From: Polyangium jinanense
GTDB lineage: Bacteria; Myxococcota; Polyangia; Polyangiales; Polyangiaceae
DNA length: 64,000 bases
Reading direction: 5' to 3'
Assembly: GCF_028435365.1 (NCBI RefSeq)
Contig: NZ_JAGTJJ010000011.1
Coordinates: 62,001 to 126,000, forward strand
This document shows, one piece after another, positions 18,058 through 27,588 of the stretch. Position 1 is the stretch's first letter. The number at the start of each line of letters is the position of its first letter. The position numbers and the translations under genes are program-made. The notes under the pieces were generated by a model. The model had not been told where the DNA came from, did not search any database, and saw only the letters and a list, made by a program, of their open reading frames with translations.

Positions 18058-19197
18058 TCAGAACGCAGGTTGCGCGGCGAATCGGACGAGGTGATGCTCC
18101 TCGTCGCCGAAAAGGGCGTTCAGGACGTGCATGCGCTTGAAATACAAGCCGATATCGTGCTCGTCTGTAATCCCGATTCCGCCGTGGAGCTGGATGGCTT
18201 GTTGCGTGACGTAACGTCCGCAAATGGCAAGCTCGACCTTCGCCGCGCTGACGGCGAAACGGCGCGCGGCCGGATCGGGGTCCGAGATCTTGATACTCGC
18301 GAGGATCGAGGTGCCCTTCGCGAGCTCCATGCGGACGAACATGTCGACCGCGCGGTGTTGCAAGGCCTGGAACGTGCCGATCTTCACGCCGAATTGCTCA
18401 CGCGTCTTCAGGTAGTCGACGGTCATGGCGACGGCCGCGCGCATGACGCCGAGCCCCTCCGCGCACGCGGCCGCGGCGCAAAGATCCATGATTTCATCGA
18501 GCACGGGCGCCGCCGCGCCCTCGGGCCCGAGGCGGTTCGCGCCCGGGACGATCGCGCCGTCGAGCTTGATCGTCGCGGCCCTTTGCCCATCCATCGTCTT
18601 CACCGGCGTGATGCAGAGGCCCTTGGTCTCCCGCGGGAGCACGAAGAGTGAGATGCCGTCGCTATCGCCCGGAGCGCCCGCGGTGCGGGCCGAGACGACG
18701 ATCACATCCGCGGCGTGGCCATTCTGGACGAAAATTTTCTCGCCCTGGAGCACGTAATCGTCGCCCTTTTTCGTGGCCGTCGTCTCGACCCATGTCGAAT
18801 CATAACGACCGCCGCGCTCGGCCCAGGCGAGCGCGAGGCTCGTGTCGCCGGCGAGGAGCGGCGCGAGGAAGGCCTCGTGTTGCTCGGCGCTTCCCGCGCG
18901 CAGGATGGCCGTGCCCGCCGAGAGCACGGACGCGACATACGGCTCGGGGAGGAGCCCCGCGCCGAATTGCTCGAGGAGGATCGCGACGTCCACGAACGAG
19001 CCGCCGAGGCCGCCCGCGGATTCGGGGAAGGCGAGACCGATCCAGCCGAGCTCGGCCATCGTTTTCCAGAGCGATTTGCTCCAGCCGATGGAGTCTTCGC
19101 GGAGGGCGCGGAATCGCGTGACGGGAGATTCCTTCTTGACGAAGGAGGCCACGGTGCTTTCGAGGAGCTTCTGATCGGGAGTGAGGTCGAAATTCAT
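18058..19197 (-). CDS. Acyl-CoA dehydrogenase, small-type subunit of pair 1
   Basis: A 379-residue acyl-CoA dehydrogenase. N-terminus MNFDLTPDQKLLES is typical. LHGGIGITDEHDIGLYFKR near the C-terminus is the FAD-site signature. Like the gene at 14386 it has a modified central segment (SLALAWAERGGR) in place of the usual C.A.TEP, and it lies 12 nt after a larger acyl-CoA dehydrogenase, so it is probably the second subunit of a heteromer. Followed by a 119-nt gap before the STAS gene. Confidence 0.87.
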   Translation of the reverse strand: MNFDLTPDQKLLESTVASFVKKESPVTRFRALREDSIGWSKSLWKTMAELGWIGLAFPESAGGLGGSFVDVAILLEQFGAGLLPEPYVASVLSAGTAILRAGSAEQHEAFLAPLLAGDTSLALAWAERGGRYDSTWVETTATKKGDDYVLQGEKIFVQNGHAADVIVVSARTAGAPGDSDGISLFVLPRETKGLCITPVKTMDGQRAATIKLDGAIVPGANRLGPEGAAAPVLDEIMDLCAAAACAEGLGVMRAAVAMTVDYLKTREQFGVKIGTFQALQHRAVDMFVRMELAKGTSILASIKISDPDPAARRFAVSAAKVELAICGRYVTQQAIQLHGGIGITDEHDIGLYFKRMHVLNALFGDEEHHLVRFAAQPAF

Positions 19198-19209
19198 GGC
19201 GAGTCCCCG

Positions 19210-20391
19210 TCAGCTCGGCAGGCCGAGGATGGCTTTGGCGATGACGTTCTTCTGGATCTCGTTGCTGCCGCCGTAGATGCTGGCCGCGCGCGTGTAATTG
19301 AACTGCGGGGGAATCGAGGCACAGCCCTCGGGGACCGTGCCCGGCTCGTTGTGCCAGGAGAGCGAATCGTGCCCCATCAGGTCCATCGCGAGCTCGTACA
19401 TCTGCTGCATGATCTCGCTGCCGCGAATCTTCAGGATACTCGACTCGGCCCCCGGCGCGTGTCCGAGCTCGGCCGAGGCGATCGCCCGGTAATTCGCCAT
19501 CTTGAGCGCCCAGAGCTCGATCTCCATCCGGGCAATCCGCGCGCGCCACGACGGCACCTCGATGAGCGGCACGCCCTTCTCCTTCGTCGCCGCCGCGATG
19601 CATTTGACGCGCCGGAGCATGCGCGTCGACAACCCCACGGCCGCGATGTACGTGCGCTCGTGGCCGAGCAGCGCCTTCGCCAGCGTCCAGCCACCATGCA
19701 GCGGGCCGACGAGGTTTTCCGCGGGCACGACGACGTTCTCGAAGAACGTGTCGCAGAACGCGAGCGTCCCGGCGATCGTGAGCGTCGGCCGCGCCGTGAC
19801 GCCAGGCGCCTTCATGTCGACGAGGAAAAAGCTGATGCCCGATTGCTTCTTCGCGGTCTTGTCGGTCCGCGCAAGCACGAAGATCCAGTCAGCGTACTGC
19901 GCGTACGTCGTCCAGGTCTTTTGCCCATTGAGGACATAATTGCCTTTGCCGTCGGGCTCGGCCGAGAGCTTGAGCGAGGCGAGGTCGCTGCCGGCGTTCG
20001 GCTCCGAATACCCCTGGCACCAGACCTCCTCGCCCGCGAGGATCTTCGGCAAGAAGCGCCTGCGCTGCGCGTCGCTCCCGAACTGGAGGATTAGGGGCCC
20101 GACCATCGTGAGGCCGAACGGAGAGAGCCCCGGGGCGCCGGCGAGCTCGAGCTCCTCGGTCAGGATGAAGCGGCGCGTGACGTCGAGCCCAGCGCCGCCC
20201 CATTCCGCGGGCCAATGGGGAGCAACCCAGCCCTTCGCGTAAAGGATCCGGTGCCACTCCATGATTTCGTCGTGATCGAAATGCCCGTCGACGTCCGCTT
20301 TCTCGCGGATGCGCGGAGGCATGGCCTCCCGGATCCACGCGCGGACCTCGTCGCGGAAGGCGATCTGTTCAGGGGTGAAGGACAGGTCCAT
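19210..20391 (-). CDS. Acyl-CoA dehydrogenase, large-type subunit of pair 1
   Basis: A 393-residue acyl-CoA dehydrogenase. Signatures: WGGAGLDVTRRFILTEEL, VWCQGYSEPNAGSDLAS and C-terminal YGGSNEIQKNVIAKAILG. As in its paralogue at 15543, the medium-chain-type catalytic Glu position (before the GS/GT) is Gly; helix G carries LLGHERTYIA, a plausible site for the base. The start at 20391 gives the standard MDLSFTPEQ N-terminus. It heads pair 1, 72 nt after the AraC-type regulator gene. Confidence 0.9.
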   Translation of the reverse strand: MDLSFTPEQIAFRDEVRAWIREAMPPRIREKADVDGHFDHDEIMEWHRILYAKGWVAPHWPAEWGGAGLDVTRRFILTEELELAGAPGLSPFGLTMVGPLILQFGSDAQRRRFLPKILAGEEVWCQGYSEPNAGSDLASLKLSAEPDGKGNYVLNGQKTWTTYAQYADWIFVLARTDKTAKKQSGISFFLVDMKAPGVTARPTLTIAGTLAFCDTFFENVVVPAENLVGPLHGGWTLAKALLGHERTYIAAVGLSTRMLRRVKCIAAATKEKGVPLIEVPSWRARIARMEIELWALKMANYRAIASAELGHAPGAESSILKIRGSEIMQQMYELAMDLMGHDSLSWHNEPGTVPEGCASIPPQFNYTRAASIYGGSNEIQKNVIAKAILGLPS

Positions 20392-20463
20392 CAGGCTCTC
20401 CGGGGTCGGTCCATAGTGCGAACGGGCGCCGGAGGGAAGCCCCCTCGTGTCCTTCACGGGGCC

Positions 20464-21567
20464 TCAGAGGCTTCTCCCGGTTTCGTCCCGGTCCACTTTG
20501 CGCAGCTCCAGCGGGGTGCCCCCCGTCCAGCGGCGGAAGGCGCGATAGAAGCTGCTGCGCTCCGTGTAGCCGAGGAGGAAGGCGATCTCCTGAATCGAGA
20601 GGGATCGATCCTGCAGATAGCGGTCGCAGAGAGCGCGGCGCTGCTCGTCGAGGAGGTCGTTGAAGACGACGCCCTCGTCCTTGAGGCGGCGCTGCAAGGT
20701 GCGCGGGCTGAGCGCGAGGCGCCGGGCGATGTGATCTTGCGAGGGAGCGCCGCCGCGCAGCTCCTCGACGAGGAGGCGGCGCACGCGATCGGCGAGCCCG
20801 TTCTCGTGCGGGAGGCTATCGAGCTGGATCCGGGCCTGCTCCTCGAGATAGGCGCGGAGGCGTGGATTGGCGAGGCGAAGCGGCCGCTCGAGCTCTTCGC
20901 GATCGGTGATCATCCGGGTCTCGGGCATCTCGAAGCGCACGGGGCAGCCGAACGCCTCGTCGTAGGGGCGGAGATCACGCGGGGCCGGATGCTGGAACCA
21001 GATTTCGCGCGGCCGAAAGGCCTCGCCGACGTAGATGCTGAGGCTCTTCACCCAGGTCGCTGCGATCGACTCCGCCATCGCGCCGATCCGGCCGATGGAT
21101 GGGTGCAGCACTCGGCGGAGACAGGCGTCGCCGCCCTCCAGGTCGAGGGCAGGGAGCAGCATCTCATGAACGAGATGCCGATAGCGGTCGGCTTGCAGCA
21201 CGGCCTCGCCGAGCGTGGCGGCGTGCGCCGCCATGTACGTGAGCAAATTGCCGTGATCGAGCTCGAAGCTGGCGCCAAAGGTCAGGCCGAGCGAGCCCTT
21301 CGGGAAGCGTGGCGCCGCGATTCGCCACAAGGCCACGTACCGAGCCATGGGGACGCGCAGATCGGGATCCACGAGATCGGTCTCGGAGGCGCCCGCCGCG
21401 GCGAGGAGCGGCCGTGGGTCGAGGCCGGCGCCCTCGAGGACGCTCACGACGTGCCGGAAGGCGCCCGCGTGCACCGTGCTCGTCACCTCCGGCGCGCGGA
21501 GCGATCGGGCGCGCTCGCGCGGCTCTGTCTGGCTGGGCGCCTCTTCCGCGGTCGTATACGTATCCAT
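20464..21567 (-). CDS. AraC family transcriptional regulator
   Basis: About 367 residues (31 more if a GTG at 21660 is used). The N-terminal two thirds match the arabinose-binding-like domain of OruR/ArgR-type AraC proteins (HAGAFRHVVSVLEGAGLDP start, later SPRTLQRRLKDEG linking to the DNA-binding domain). The C-terminal double helix-turn-helix ends in SIQEIAFLLGYTERSSFYRAF and GTPLELR. Being first in the leftward cluster, it probably controls the acyl-CoA dehydrogenase genes downstream in response to an acyl or aromatic effector; the effector is unknown. Confidence 0.88.
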   Translation of the reverse strand: MDTYTTAEEAPSQTEPRERARSLRAPEVTSTVHAGAFRHVVSVLEGAGLDPRPLLAAAGASETDLVDPDLRVPMARYVALWRIAAPRFPKGSLGLTFGASFELDHGNLLTYMAAHAATLGEAVLQADRYRHLVHEMLLPALDLEGGDACLRRVLHPSIGRIGAMAESIAATWVKSLSIYVGEAFRPREIWFQHPAPRDLRPYDEAFGCPVRFEMPETRMITDREELERPLRLANPRLRAYLEEQARIQLDSLPHENGLADRVRRLLVEELRGGAPSQDHIARRLALSPRTLQRRLKDEGVVFNDLLDEQRRALCDRYLQDRSLSIQEIAFLLGYTERSSFYRAFRRWTGGTPLELRKVDRDETGRSL

Positions 21568-21806
21568 CACGTCTGTCCATGACACCGGCGCGACGGGTGT
21601 CGGCGTTGGTTTCTTGCCGCGCGTGTCGGTGGACGCAACAACATTGTCGCAGGCGGACACTGGCGGGATTCCGGGAGAGCAGGCATCCTCGATTGCATCG
21701 ATGAGCGCAAACAGCGCGGGGCGCGCCGGATCGGCTGCCTCTCATGCCTGCGTTCGCCACTCGTATCCCACCCGACCGCGTGTCGGGTGACGGAAGGAGG
21801 ATTGTC

Positions 21807-22157
21807 ATGCTCAAGAAAATTCTCGCTGGCCTGGGTCTCTCGCTTTCTCTCATGGCCTGTCTGGGCGCGCCCGAGGAAGGTGTGACCGTGGACGAAGGCC
21901 CCGTCGCCACCGCAGAGCAGGCGCTGCGGCCTTCGGGTCGCTATCGGACCTACTACAGCGACAACACGTACACGGTGGCGGTGGGCTGGGAAAACCGCGA
22001 ATGCGATTGGCGGTACGACTCTTCCGACGGCGACTTCTCCGCTTACTACAAGGAGTTCCGTTACGATTGCCCCGAATACAACGATCCCTTCCTGCCGTCG
22101 ACGAAGTGCTGGGACTGTACGACGGCGACGTCGTGCACGCTCCAGCCGTGCCCGTAA
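21807..22157 (+). CDS. Small lipoprotein, DUF6289-like
   Basis: A 116-residue exported protein with signal MLKKILAGLGLSLSLMAC and lipobox Cys19. The mature part contains YRTYYSDNTYTVAVGWENRE followed by paired cysteines near the C-terminus (CPEY, CWDC, SCTLQPC), the pattern of small secreted DUF6289-type proteins common in myxobacteria and actinobacteria. A strong ribosome site GGAAGGAGG (21792-21800) fixes the start. Function unknown. Confidence 0.7.
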   Translation: MLKKILAGLGLSLSLMACLGAPEEGVTVDEGPVATAEQALRPSGRYRTYYSDNTYTVAVGWENRECDWRYDSSDGDFSAYYKEFRYDCPEYNDPFLPSTKCWDCTTATSCTLQPCP

Positions 22158-22165
22158 AAGGCCTG

Positions 22166-22310
22166 TCAGGGGCACGCCGGCGGGACGAACGCCGGATCGA
22201 CGAGATCCACCGCCACATTGCCCGCGCCGCCAAAGTCGTTCTCCGGCTCCCACGGGTCGACGTCGAAGAAAGCGGGCTCGGTCCAGCCGTTTGACGCATT
22301 GATGAGGTTT
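22166..22310 (-). pseudogene. C-terminal remnant of a lost protein gene
   Basis: On the minus strand, a frame ending with TGA at 22166-22168 has near-perfect GC at third positions. It encodes a protein-like C-terminus (WTEPAFFDVDPWEPENDFGG, then NVAVDLVDPAFVPPACP). Upstream the frame continues without a start codon and hits a stop near 22450, inside the four-helix-bundle gene on the other strand. I read it as the tail of a once longer gene cut off by rearrangement. The parent family is not recognised. Confidence 0.4.
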
Positions 22311-22357
22311 CTGTCTGTCGTTGCTTCCTCCTCACCCAGGCTTCGCCTGGCGCACTG

Positions 22358-22678
22358 GTGCTCAGGATCTACAGCGTCACGATCGAATTGCTGCGGCGGC
22401 TGCGGCCCATCATCGAGAAGATCGGCGGGAAGGATGCGAACCTGGCGGATCAGCTACGGCGCGCCGCCACAAGCGTGCCGCTGAATCTGCACGAGGGCGC
22501 GTATTCGCAGGGGCGGAACGAAAGGGCGCGGTGGCACACGGCCATGGGTTCGGCGGCGGAGGTGCGGGCATGCCTCGATGTGGCGGAAGCACTCGGATAC
22601 GTGGATAGAGTGGACGAGGAGCTGCGCAACAAGCTGGACCATCTCGTCGGTACCCTGCATCGGCTCACGCGGCGATAA
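22358..22678 (+). CDS. Four helix bundle protein (S23/IVP family)
   Basis: A 106-residue helical protein matching the small four-helix-bundle family first found in 23S rRNA intervening sequences. Typical features: LADQLRRAATSVPLNLHEGA near residues 29-48 and a C-terminal helix. In most bacteria these are free-standing genes of unknown function. Begins with GTG at 22358. It lies next to a gene remnant and a repeat array, a rearranged-looking neighbourhood. Confidence 0.8.
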   Translation: MLRIYSVTIELLRRLRPIIEKIGGKDANLADQLRRAATSVPLNLHEGAYSQGRNERARWHTAMGSAAEVRACLDVAEALGYVDRVDEELRNKLDHLVGTLHRLTRR

Positions 22679-22686
22679 TGGTTCGT

Positions 22687-22715
22687 GCGGGCCGTCCTCC
22701 CCCAGGGCGGCCCGC
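22687..22715 (+). terminator. GC-rich hairpin after four-helix-bundle gene
   Basis: Eleven-base arms, 22687-22697 and 22705-22715, pair with one mismatch across a 7-nt loop, starting 9 nt after the stop codon. No T-run follows, so it is only a candidate terminator or 3' stabiliser. Confidence 0.35.
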
Positions 22716-22912
22716 TCGCACGGCCTGGATCTCAGCGCCCATGACACCGCACATCGCGCCATTCACGGTGGATCCTGGCGATCCTTGTGCACGGCGAGGG
22801 CGGAGCCGCGCAAGAGAATTCACAGGCTGGTGGGACACACAATGTCTGTGCGCGACGGGTCCCGCGTCGTATCCGACCACCGACCGGCGCGTCGAAGACC
22901 TCCACGATCTAT

Positions 22913-23127
22913 GTCGACGAAGACCCCGGCCGTTGCCGACAACCGCAGCGAGCCCGTCGACGAAGCCCCCAGCCGTTGCCGACGAGCACGGCGAGCATCT
23001 CGACAACCACCCCAGCCGTTGCCGACGAGCGCAGCGAGCATGTCGACAACCACCCCGGCCGTTGTCGGCGACCACGGCGAGCCGGTCGACGAAGCCCCCA
23101 GCCGTTGCCGACGAGCCCGGCGCCCTC
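22913..23127. repeat. Five-copy 43-bp tandem repeat
   Basis: Five head-to-tail units begin at 22913, 22956, 22999, 23042 and 23085. Each starts with GTCGAC (CTCGAC in the third) and contains a core close to CAGCCGTTGCCGACGAGC. Units differ at several positions, mainly after GTCGAC (GAAGCC versus AACCAC). The period of 43 is not divisible by three, so translation frame changes in every unit. Confidence 0.85.
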
Positions 23128-23228
23128 ACGGCGACGGGAACCAAACGCTCGCTTCTCCCGATCGCCCGAACGACCTCCGCGCGCGGCGCCCCATCCCTGT
23201 TTCGCCCCCGCGCGGTCGCGGAAATCGT

Positions 23229-24533
23229 CTACGCTTCGTCGGTCACGGCTCCGACGACACCATCGAAAAACTCCACGCAGCTCGTGTCGTCGAGCAGCCG
23301 ATTCCATCCGCGCTCGTCGAAAGGCACCGGCAGCCCGTGGTTCGTGAGCAGGACGGCAACGAGCTGCCGCGACGGATCGATCCACATGTACGTGCCCGCG
23401 CCGCCCGACTTGCCATACGAGCCCGGCGACAGGCGTGTCCCGCCGTTCGAGAATCGCGGCGTGATGAGCTCCCAGCCATACCCCTTCGGCGTCGACACGA
23501 GGTTTTCGAGCGGCGACGTGTCCGTCTTCCGCGCGTCGACGAACGGCGTCTGATTCGCGACCATCGCGGCGACAAGCTCCGGCCCGAGGATACGCTTTCC
23601 ATCGTACGTGCCGCCGCCGAGCACCATCTGGCAGAACGTGGCCACGTCCTTCACCGTGGAAAACACGCCGTCACAGCCGCACACCCCGCCAAGTAAAAAA
23701 TCCTGGTCGTCCTGCACCGTGCCCCGCACGACCGCGGTGCGCCGCTGCGTGGCGCCCGTCGCCGCGATGCGCGGGTGCAGCGCCGCCGCGGGATTGTACG
23801 TCGTGTCGACCATTCCGAGCGGCCTCCACACGGCGTCGCGGGCGAACGCGTCGAGCGTCATGCCCGAGGCCGCCTCCACGACCTTGCCGAGCAGGCGATA
23901 CGTGAGGTCGCTGTATCCCACCTTCGTCCCCGGGGGATACTCGAGCGGTGTCGCCGCCATTTTCCGCCATATCTCGATCGGCTTCTCGTCGAAAAAATGG
24001 TTGTCGAGCGGCAGGCCCGACGAATACCGGAGCATGTCCCGTACGGTCACCCGCTCCTTGCCCGCCCCCTGGAACGCCGTCAGGTACTTGACGACCGGAT
24101 CGTCGAGGCCGAGCTTGCCCCGGTCGACGAGGATGAGTGTCGAAATGGCCGTCGACACGACCTTCGTCATTGATTCGAGGTCAAACAGAGTGTCGAGCGT
24201 CACGGGCTCGACGCCCCCGCGGACCTTCTTGCCATAGGCGTGCTGCGCGACGACCTTGCCGTGCCGCGCCACGAGGGCCGCAAAGCCTGGAAAGCCCTCG
24301 TCGTTGACGCGGCGCTCGAGGCGCGCGAACACGTCTTCGAGCCGATCGAACGACATGCCGACGTTCTCGGGCGCATCCGGCACGAGCGGACCCGTGGAAG
24401 ACGAAGACACGAGCGGTTTCGGCGTGTCCGCGCCGCGCGACATAGGCTCCGGGCAGCAAGCCGATGCGAGCAGCAGAGACCCGACACCTTGAAGAAGTCG
24501 GCGGCGATCGAGGGAGGACGTGAACTTGCCCAT
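23229..24533 (-). CDS. Tat-exported serine hydrolase lipoprotein (beta-lactamase class C family)
   Basis: A 434-residue serine hydrolase of the class C beta-lactamase/D-Ala-D-Ala carboxypeptidase family. The N-terminus has a twin-Arg-like DRRRLLQG motif and a lipobox LASAC (Cys26). Catalytic motifs: SMTK (121-124, nucleophile Ser121), YSD (207-209, in place of YxN) and a late KSGGAG in the position of KTG/HTG. Family members act as esterases, peptidases or beta-lactamases in the envelope; which one applies is not clear. Monocistronic. Confidence 0.85.
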   Translation of the reverse strand: MGKFTSSLDRRRLLQGVGSLLLASACCPEPMSRGADTPKPLVSSSSTGPLVPDAPENVGMSFDRLEDVFARLERRVNDEGFPGFAALVARHGKVVAQHAYGKKVRGGVEPVTLDTLFDLESMTKVVSTAISTLILVDRGKLGLDDPVVKYLTAFQGAGKERVTVRDMLRYSSGLPLDNHFFDEKPIEIWRKMAATPLEYPPGTKVGYSDLTYRLLGKVVEAASGMTLDAFARDAVWRPLGMVDTTYNPAAALHPRIAATGATQRRTAVVRGTVQDDQDFLLGGVCGCDGVFSTVKDVATFCQMVLGGGTYDGKRILGPELVAAMVANQTPFVDARKTDTSPLENLVSTPKGYGWELITPRFSNGGTRLSPGSYGKSGGAGTYMWIDPSRQLVAVLLTNHGLPVPFDERGWNRLLDDTSCVEFFDGVVGAVTDEA

Positions 24534-24677
24534 AAGAAGGGAGATTCTTCGTCAGCGGAGGGGATGGAAGCGTCACGCGGGCACACAGGGAACGCCCGCG
24601 CGCAAGCGCAACATTTTGCCGACCTTTACGTGGGCAGCAAGTTCCACGTCAGGGGGGTGCGCGGTTTTGACGGGGGT

Positions 24678-24715
24678 TTGGGGGCAGAGCCCGGCGCGCC
24701 CGGGCGAGCCCCCAA
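24678..24715 (-). terminator. Compound GC-rich hairpin downstream of small gene
   Basis: TTGGGGGC (24678-24685) pairs with GCCCCCAA (24708-24715), and an inner GCCGGG-type stem pairs inside it. It lies 20 nt beyond the stop of the minus-strand 80-residue gene. No U-run follows, so it is a candidate terminator only. Confidence 0.4.
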
Positions 24716-24734
24716 GCGCCCGAAGCATGGTCGC

Positions 24735-24977
24735 TCACTTCGAGCCCACGGATTTCCTTGGCGTCCAGGCGGGCGGATCACTGGCGGGAAAAGATTCCTC
24801 GGATGCCTCGTCCACGAGCTCGTCGGCGACCGTTTTGGGTTCGAGCACCCGGGTCTCCCCTTCCCATGCGACCGGCGGCCTGCCGTGCTCGGGCTCGTCG
24901 GCCGGCGTGCAGCCGCTCGGTTTCTCGGGCTGGGACGTTCGATCGTTGCGTTCCCCGGGGTTCCACGTCTGGGCCAT
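24735..24977 (-). CDS. Small conserved-motif protein (80 residues)
   Basis: An 80-residue hydrophilic protein. Residues 55-71, VDEASEESFPASDPPAW, form a motif I recognise from many small uncharacterised proteobacterial proteins, usually near the C-terminus. The rest is Pro/Glu-rich and likely disordered. The start at 24977 follows GGAGGAA. It is divergent from the DUF2795 gene. Function unknown. Confidence 0.65.
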   Translation of the reverse strand: MAQTWNPGERNDRTSQPEKPSGCTPADEPEHGRPPVAWEGETRVLEPKTVADELVDEASEESFPASDPPAWTPRKSVGSK

Positions 24978-25187
24978 GAGGTTCCTCCACGGGTCTCATG
25001 CCCGCCTCGGGGCGGACCGCAAGAGGGGCACGGACCGAACCGGGCCGCCGTCATGCGGGGCGCCGAGCGCATCCTCAATGGATGACTCGGCCAAACCCTG
25101 GACGTGGGTCTTTTCGTGCCCAACGAAAGCGGCGAGTCCGAGCCACGCGGCATCCGGCTGGCCGAACGCCACGCGAGGAGACAGATC

Positions 25188-25598
25188 ATGGCCGAAAAAA
25201 ATAAGGACGAGGGCAAGGGCACGATGACCGTCCAGGAGGCGGGGCACCTCGGCGGCAAGGAGGTTCAACATCAGCGTGATCTCCGCGATCGGAAGGAGGT
25301 CCGCGGGCAGGCGTACGACAAGCCAGGACCGCCCGAGGGGACGGCGTTCGGCATCGGCGCGATCACGCAGGCGCTCGCCGGGATGGAATTTCCCGTGACG
25401 AAGCAAGACCTGCTCGAACGGGCGGGCGATCAGGAGATCGAATATCGCAAGGGGCAGCCCGTCTCGCTCCGTCAGATCATCGAGGACCTCGAAGACGAGG
25501 AGTTCCCCTCGATGGCGAACGTCGTGCAGGCGGTGAGCGGCGCCCTCAAGGAAGAGGGGCTCAGCGGCGGCGGCGAAAAAGAGGAGAAGGCGGCCTAG
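25188..25598 (+). CDS. DUF2795 protein with KGG-type N-terminal motif
   Basis: A 136-residue cytoplasmic protein. Residues 57-116 (ITQALAGMEFPVTKQDLLER onward to NVVQAV) match DUF2795, a small helical domain of unknown function in stress-associated proteins. The N-terminus GKGTMTVQEAGHLGGKE closely resembles the [12 protein letters not shown](K/L)GG start of the two KGG-repeat proteins at 52898 and 53176. The ATG at 25188 follows GAGGAG; an upstream ATG at 25104 is less likely. Probably stress-linked, by family association only. Confidence 0.75.
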   Translation: MAEKNKDEGKGTMTVQEAGHLGGKEVQHQRDLRDRKEVRGQAYDKPGPPEGTAFGIGAITQALAGMEFPVTKQDLLERAGDQEIEYRKGQPVSLRQIIEDLEDEEFPSMANVVQAVSGALKEEGLSGGGEKEEKAA

Positions 25599-25610
25599 CG
25601 CCACACCCCC

Positions 25611-25641
25611 GGGCCCCTCTCCATGCCGTGGAGAGGGGCCC
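25611..25641. terminator. Bidirectional hairpin between DUF2795 gene and glmS
   Basis: A perfect 13-bp stem (25611-25623 with 25629-25641, loop TGCCG) lies between two convergent genes. No strong T-run on either side; position suggests a shared terminator. Confidence 0.55.
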
Positions 25642-25652
25642 TTCAGGGTTCG

Positions 25653-27485
<1,833 letters not shown>

Positions 27486-27588
27486 CGGATGCCTCGCTTC
27501 GGAAAGCGGCACGCGCGCCGCTGCCGAGGTGTAACCCGAGCGGTGGCTCCGAGCGAAAAAACTTCGACACCGGCCGCGGTGCGGTGCG

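Larger units (their letters stand above)
22679..23228. other. 550-bp stretch without convincing gene
   Basis: No frame here has a ribosome site plus sustained coding bias. It holds a GC-rich hairpin just after the four-helix-bundle gene (22687-22715), about 200 bp with no visible signal, and a 43-bp tandem repeat array (22913-23127). Several overlapping open frames pass through, but the repeat period is not a multiple of three, so none keeps one protein repeat. Confidence 0.5.

Noticed and set aside
22913..23127. CRISPR array
   Set aside because: Units are contiguous with no unique spacers, and no cas genes are nearby.
22679..23228. Overlapping open frames between the four-helix-bundle and serine hydrolase genes
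   Set aside because: No ribosome sites, poor codon bias, and the 43-bp repeat shifts the frame each unit.
27486..27588. glmS ribozyme upstream of glmS
   Set aside because: The gap is only 103 nt and shows no ribozyme-like pseudoknot elements or cleavage context that I can see.
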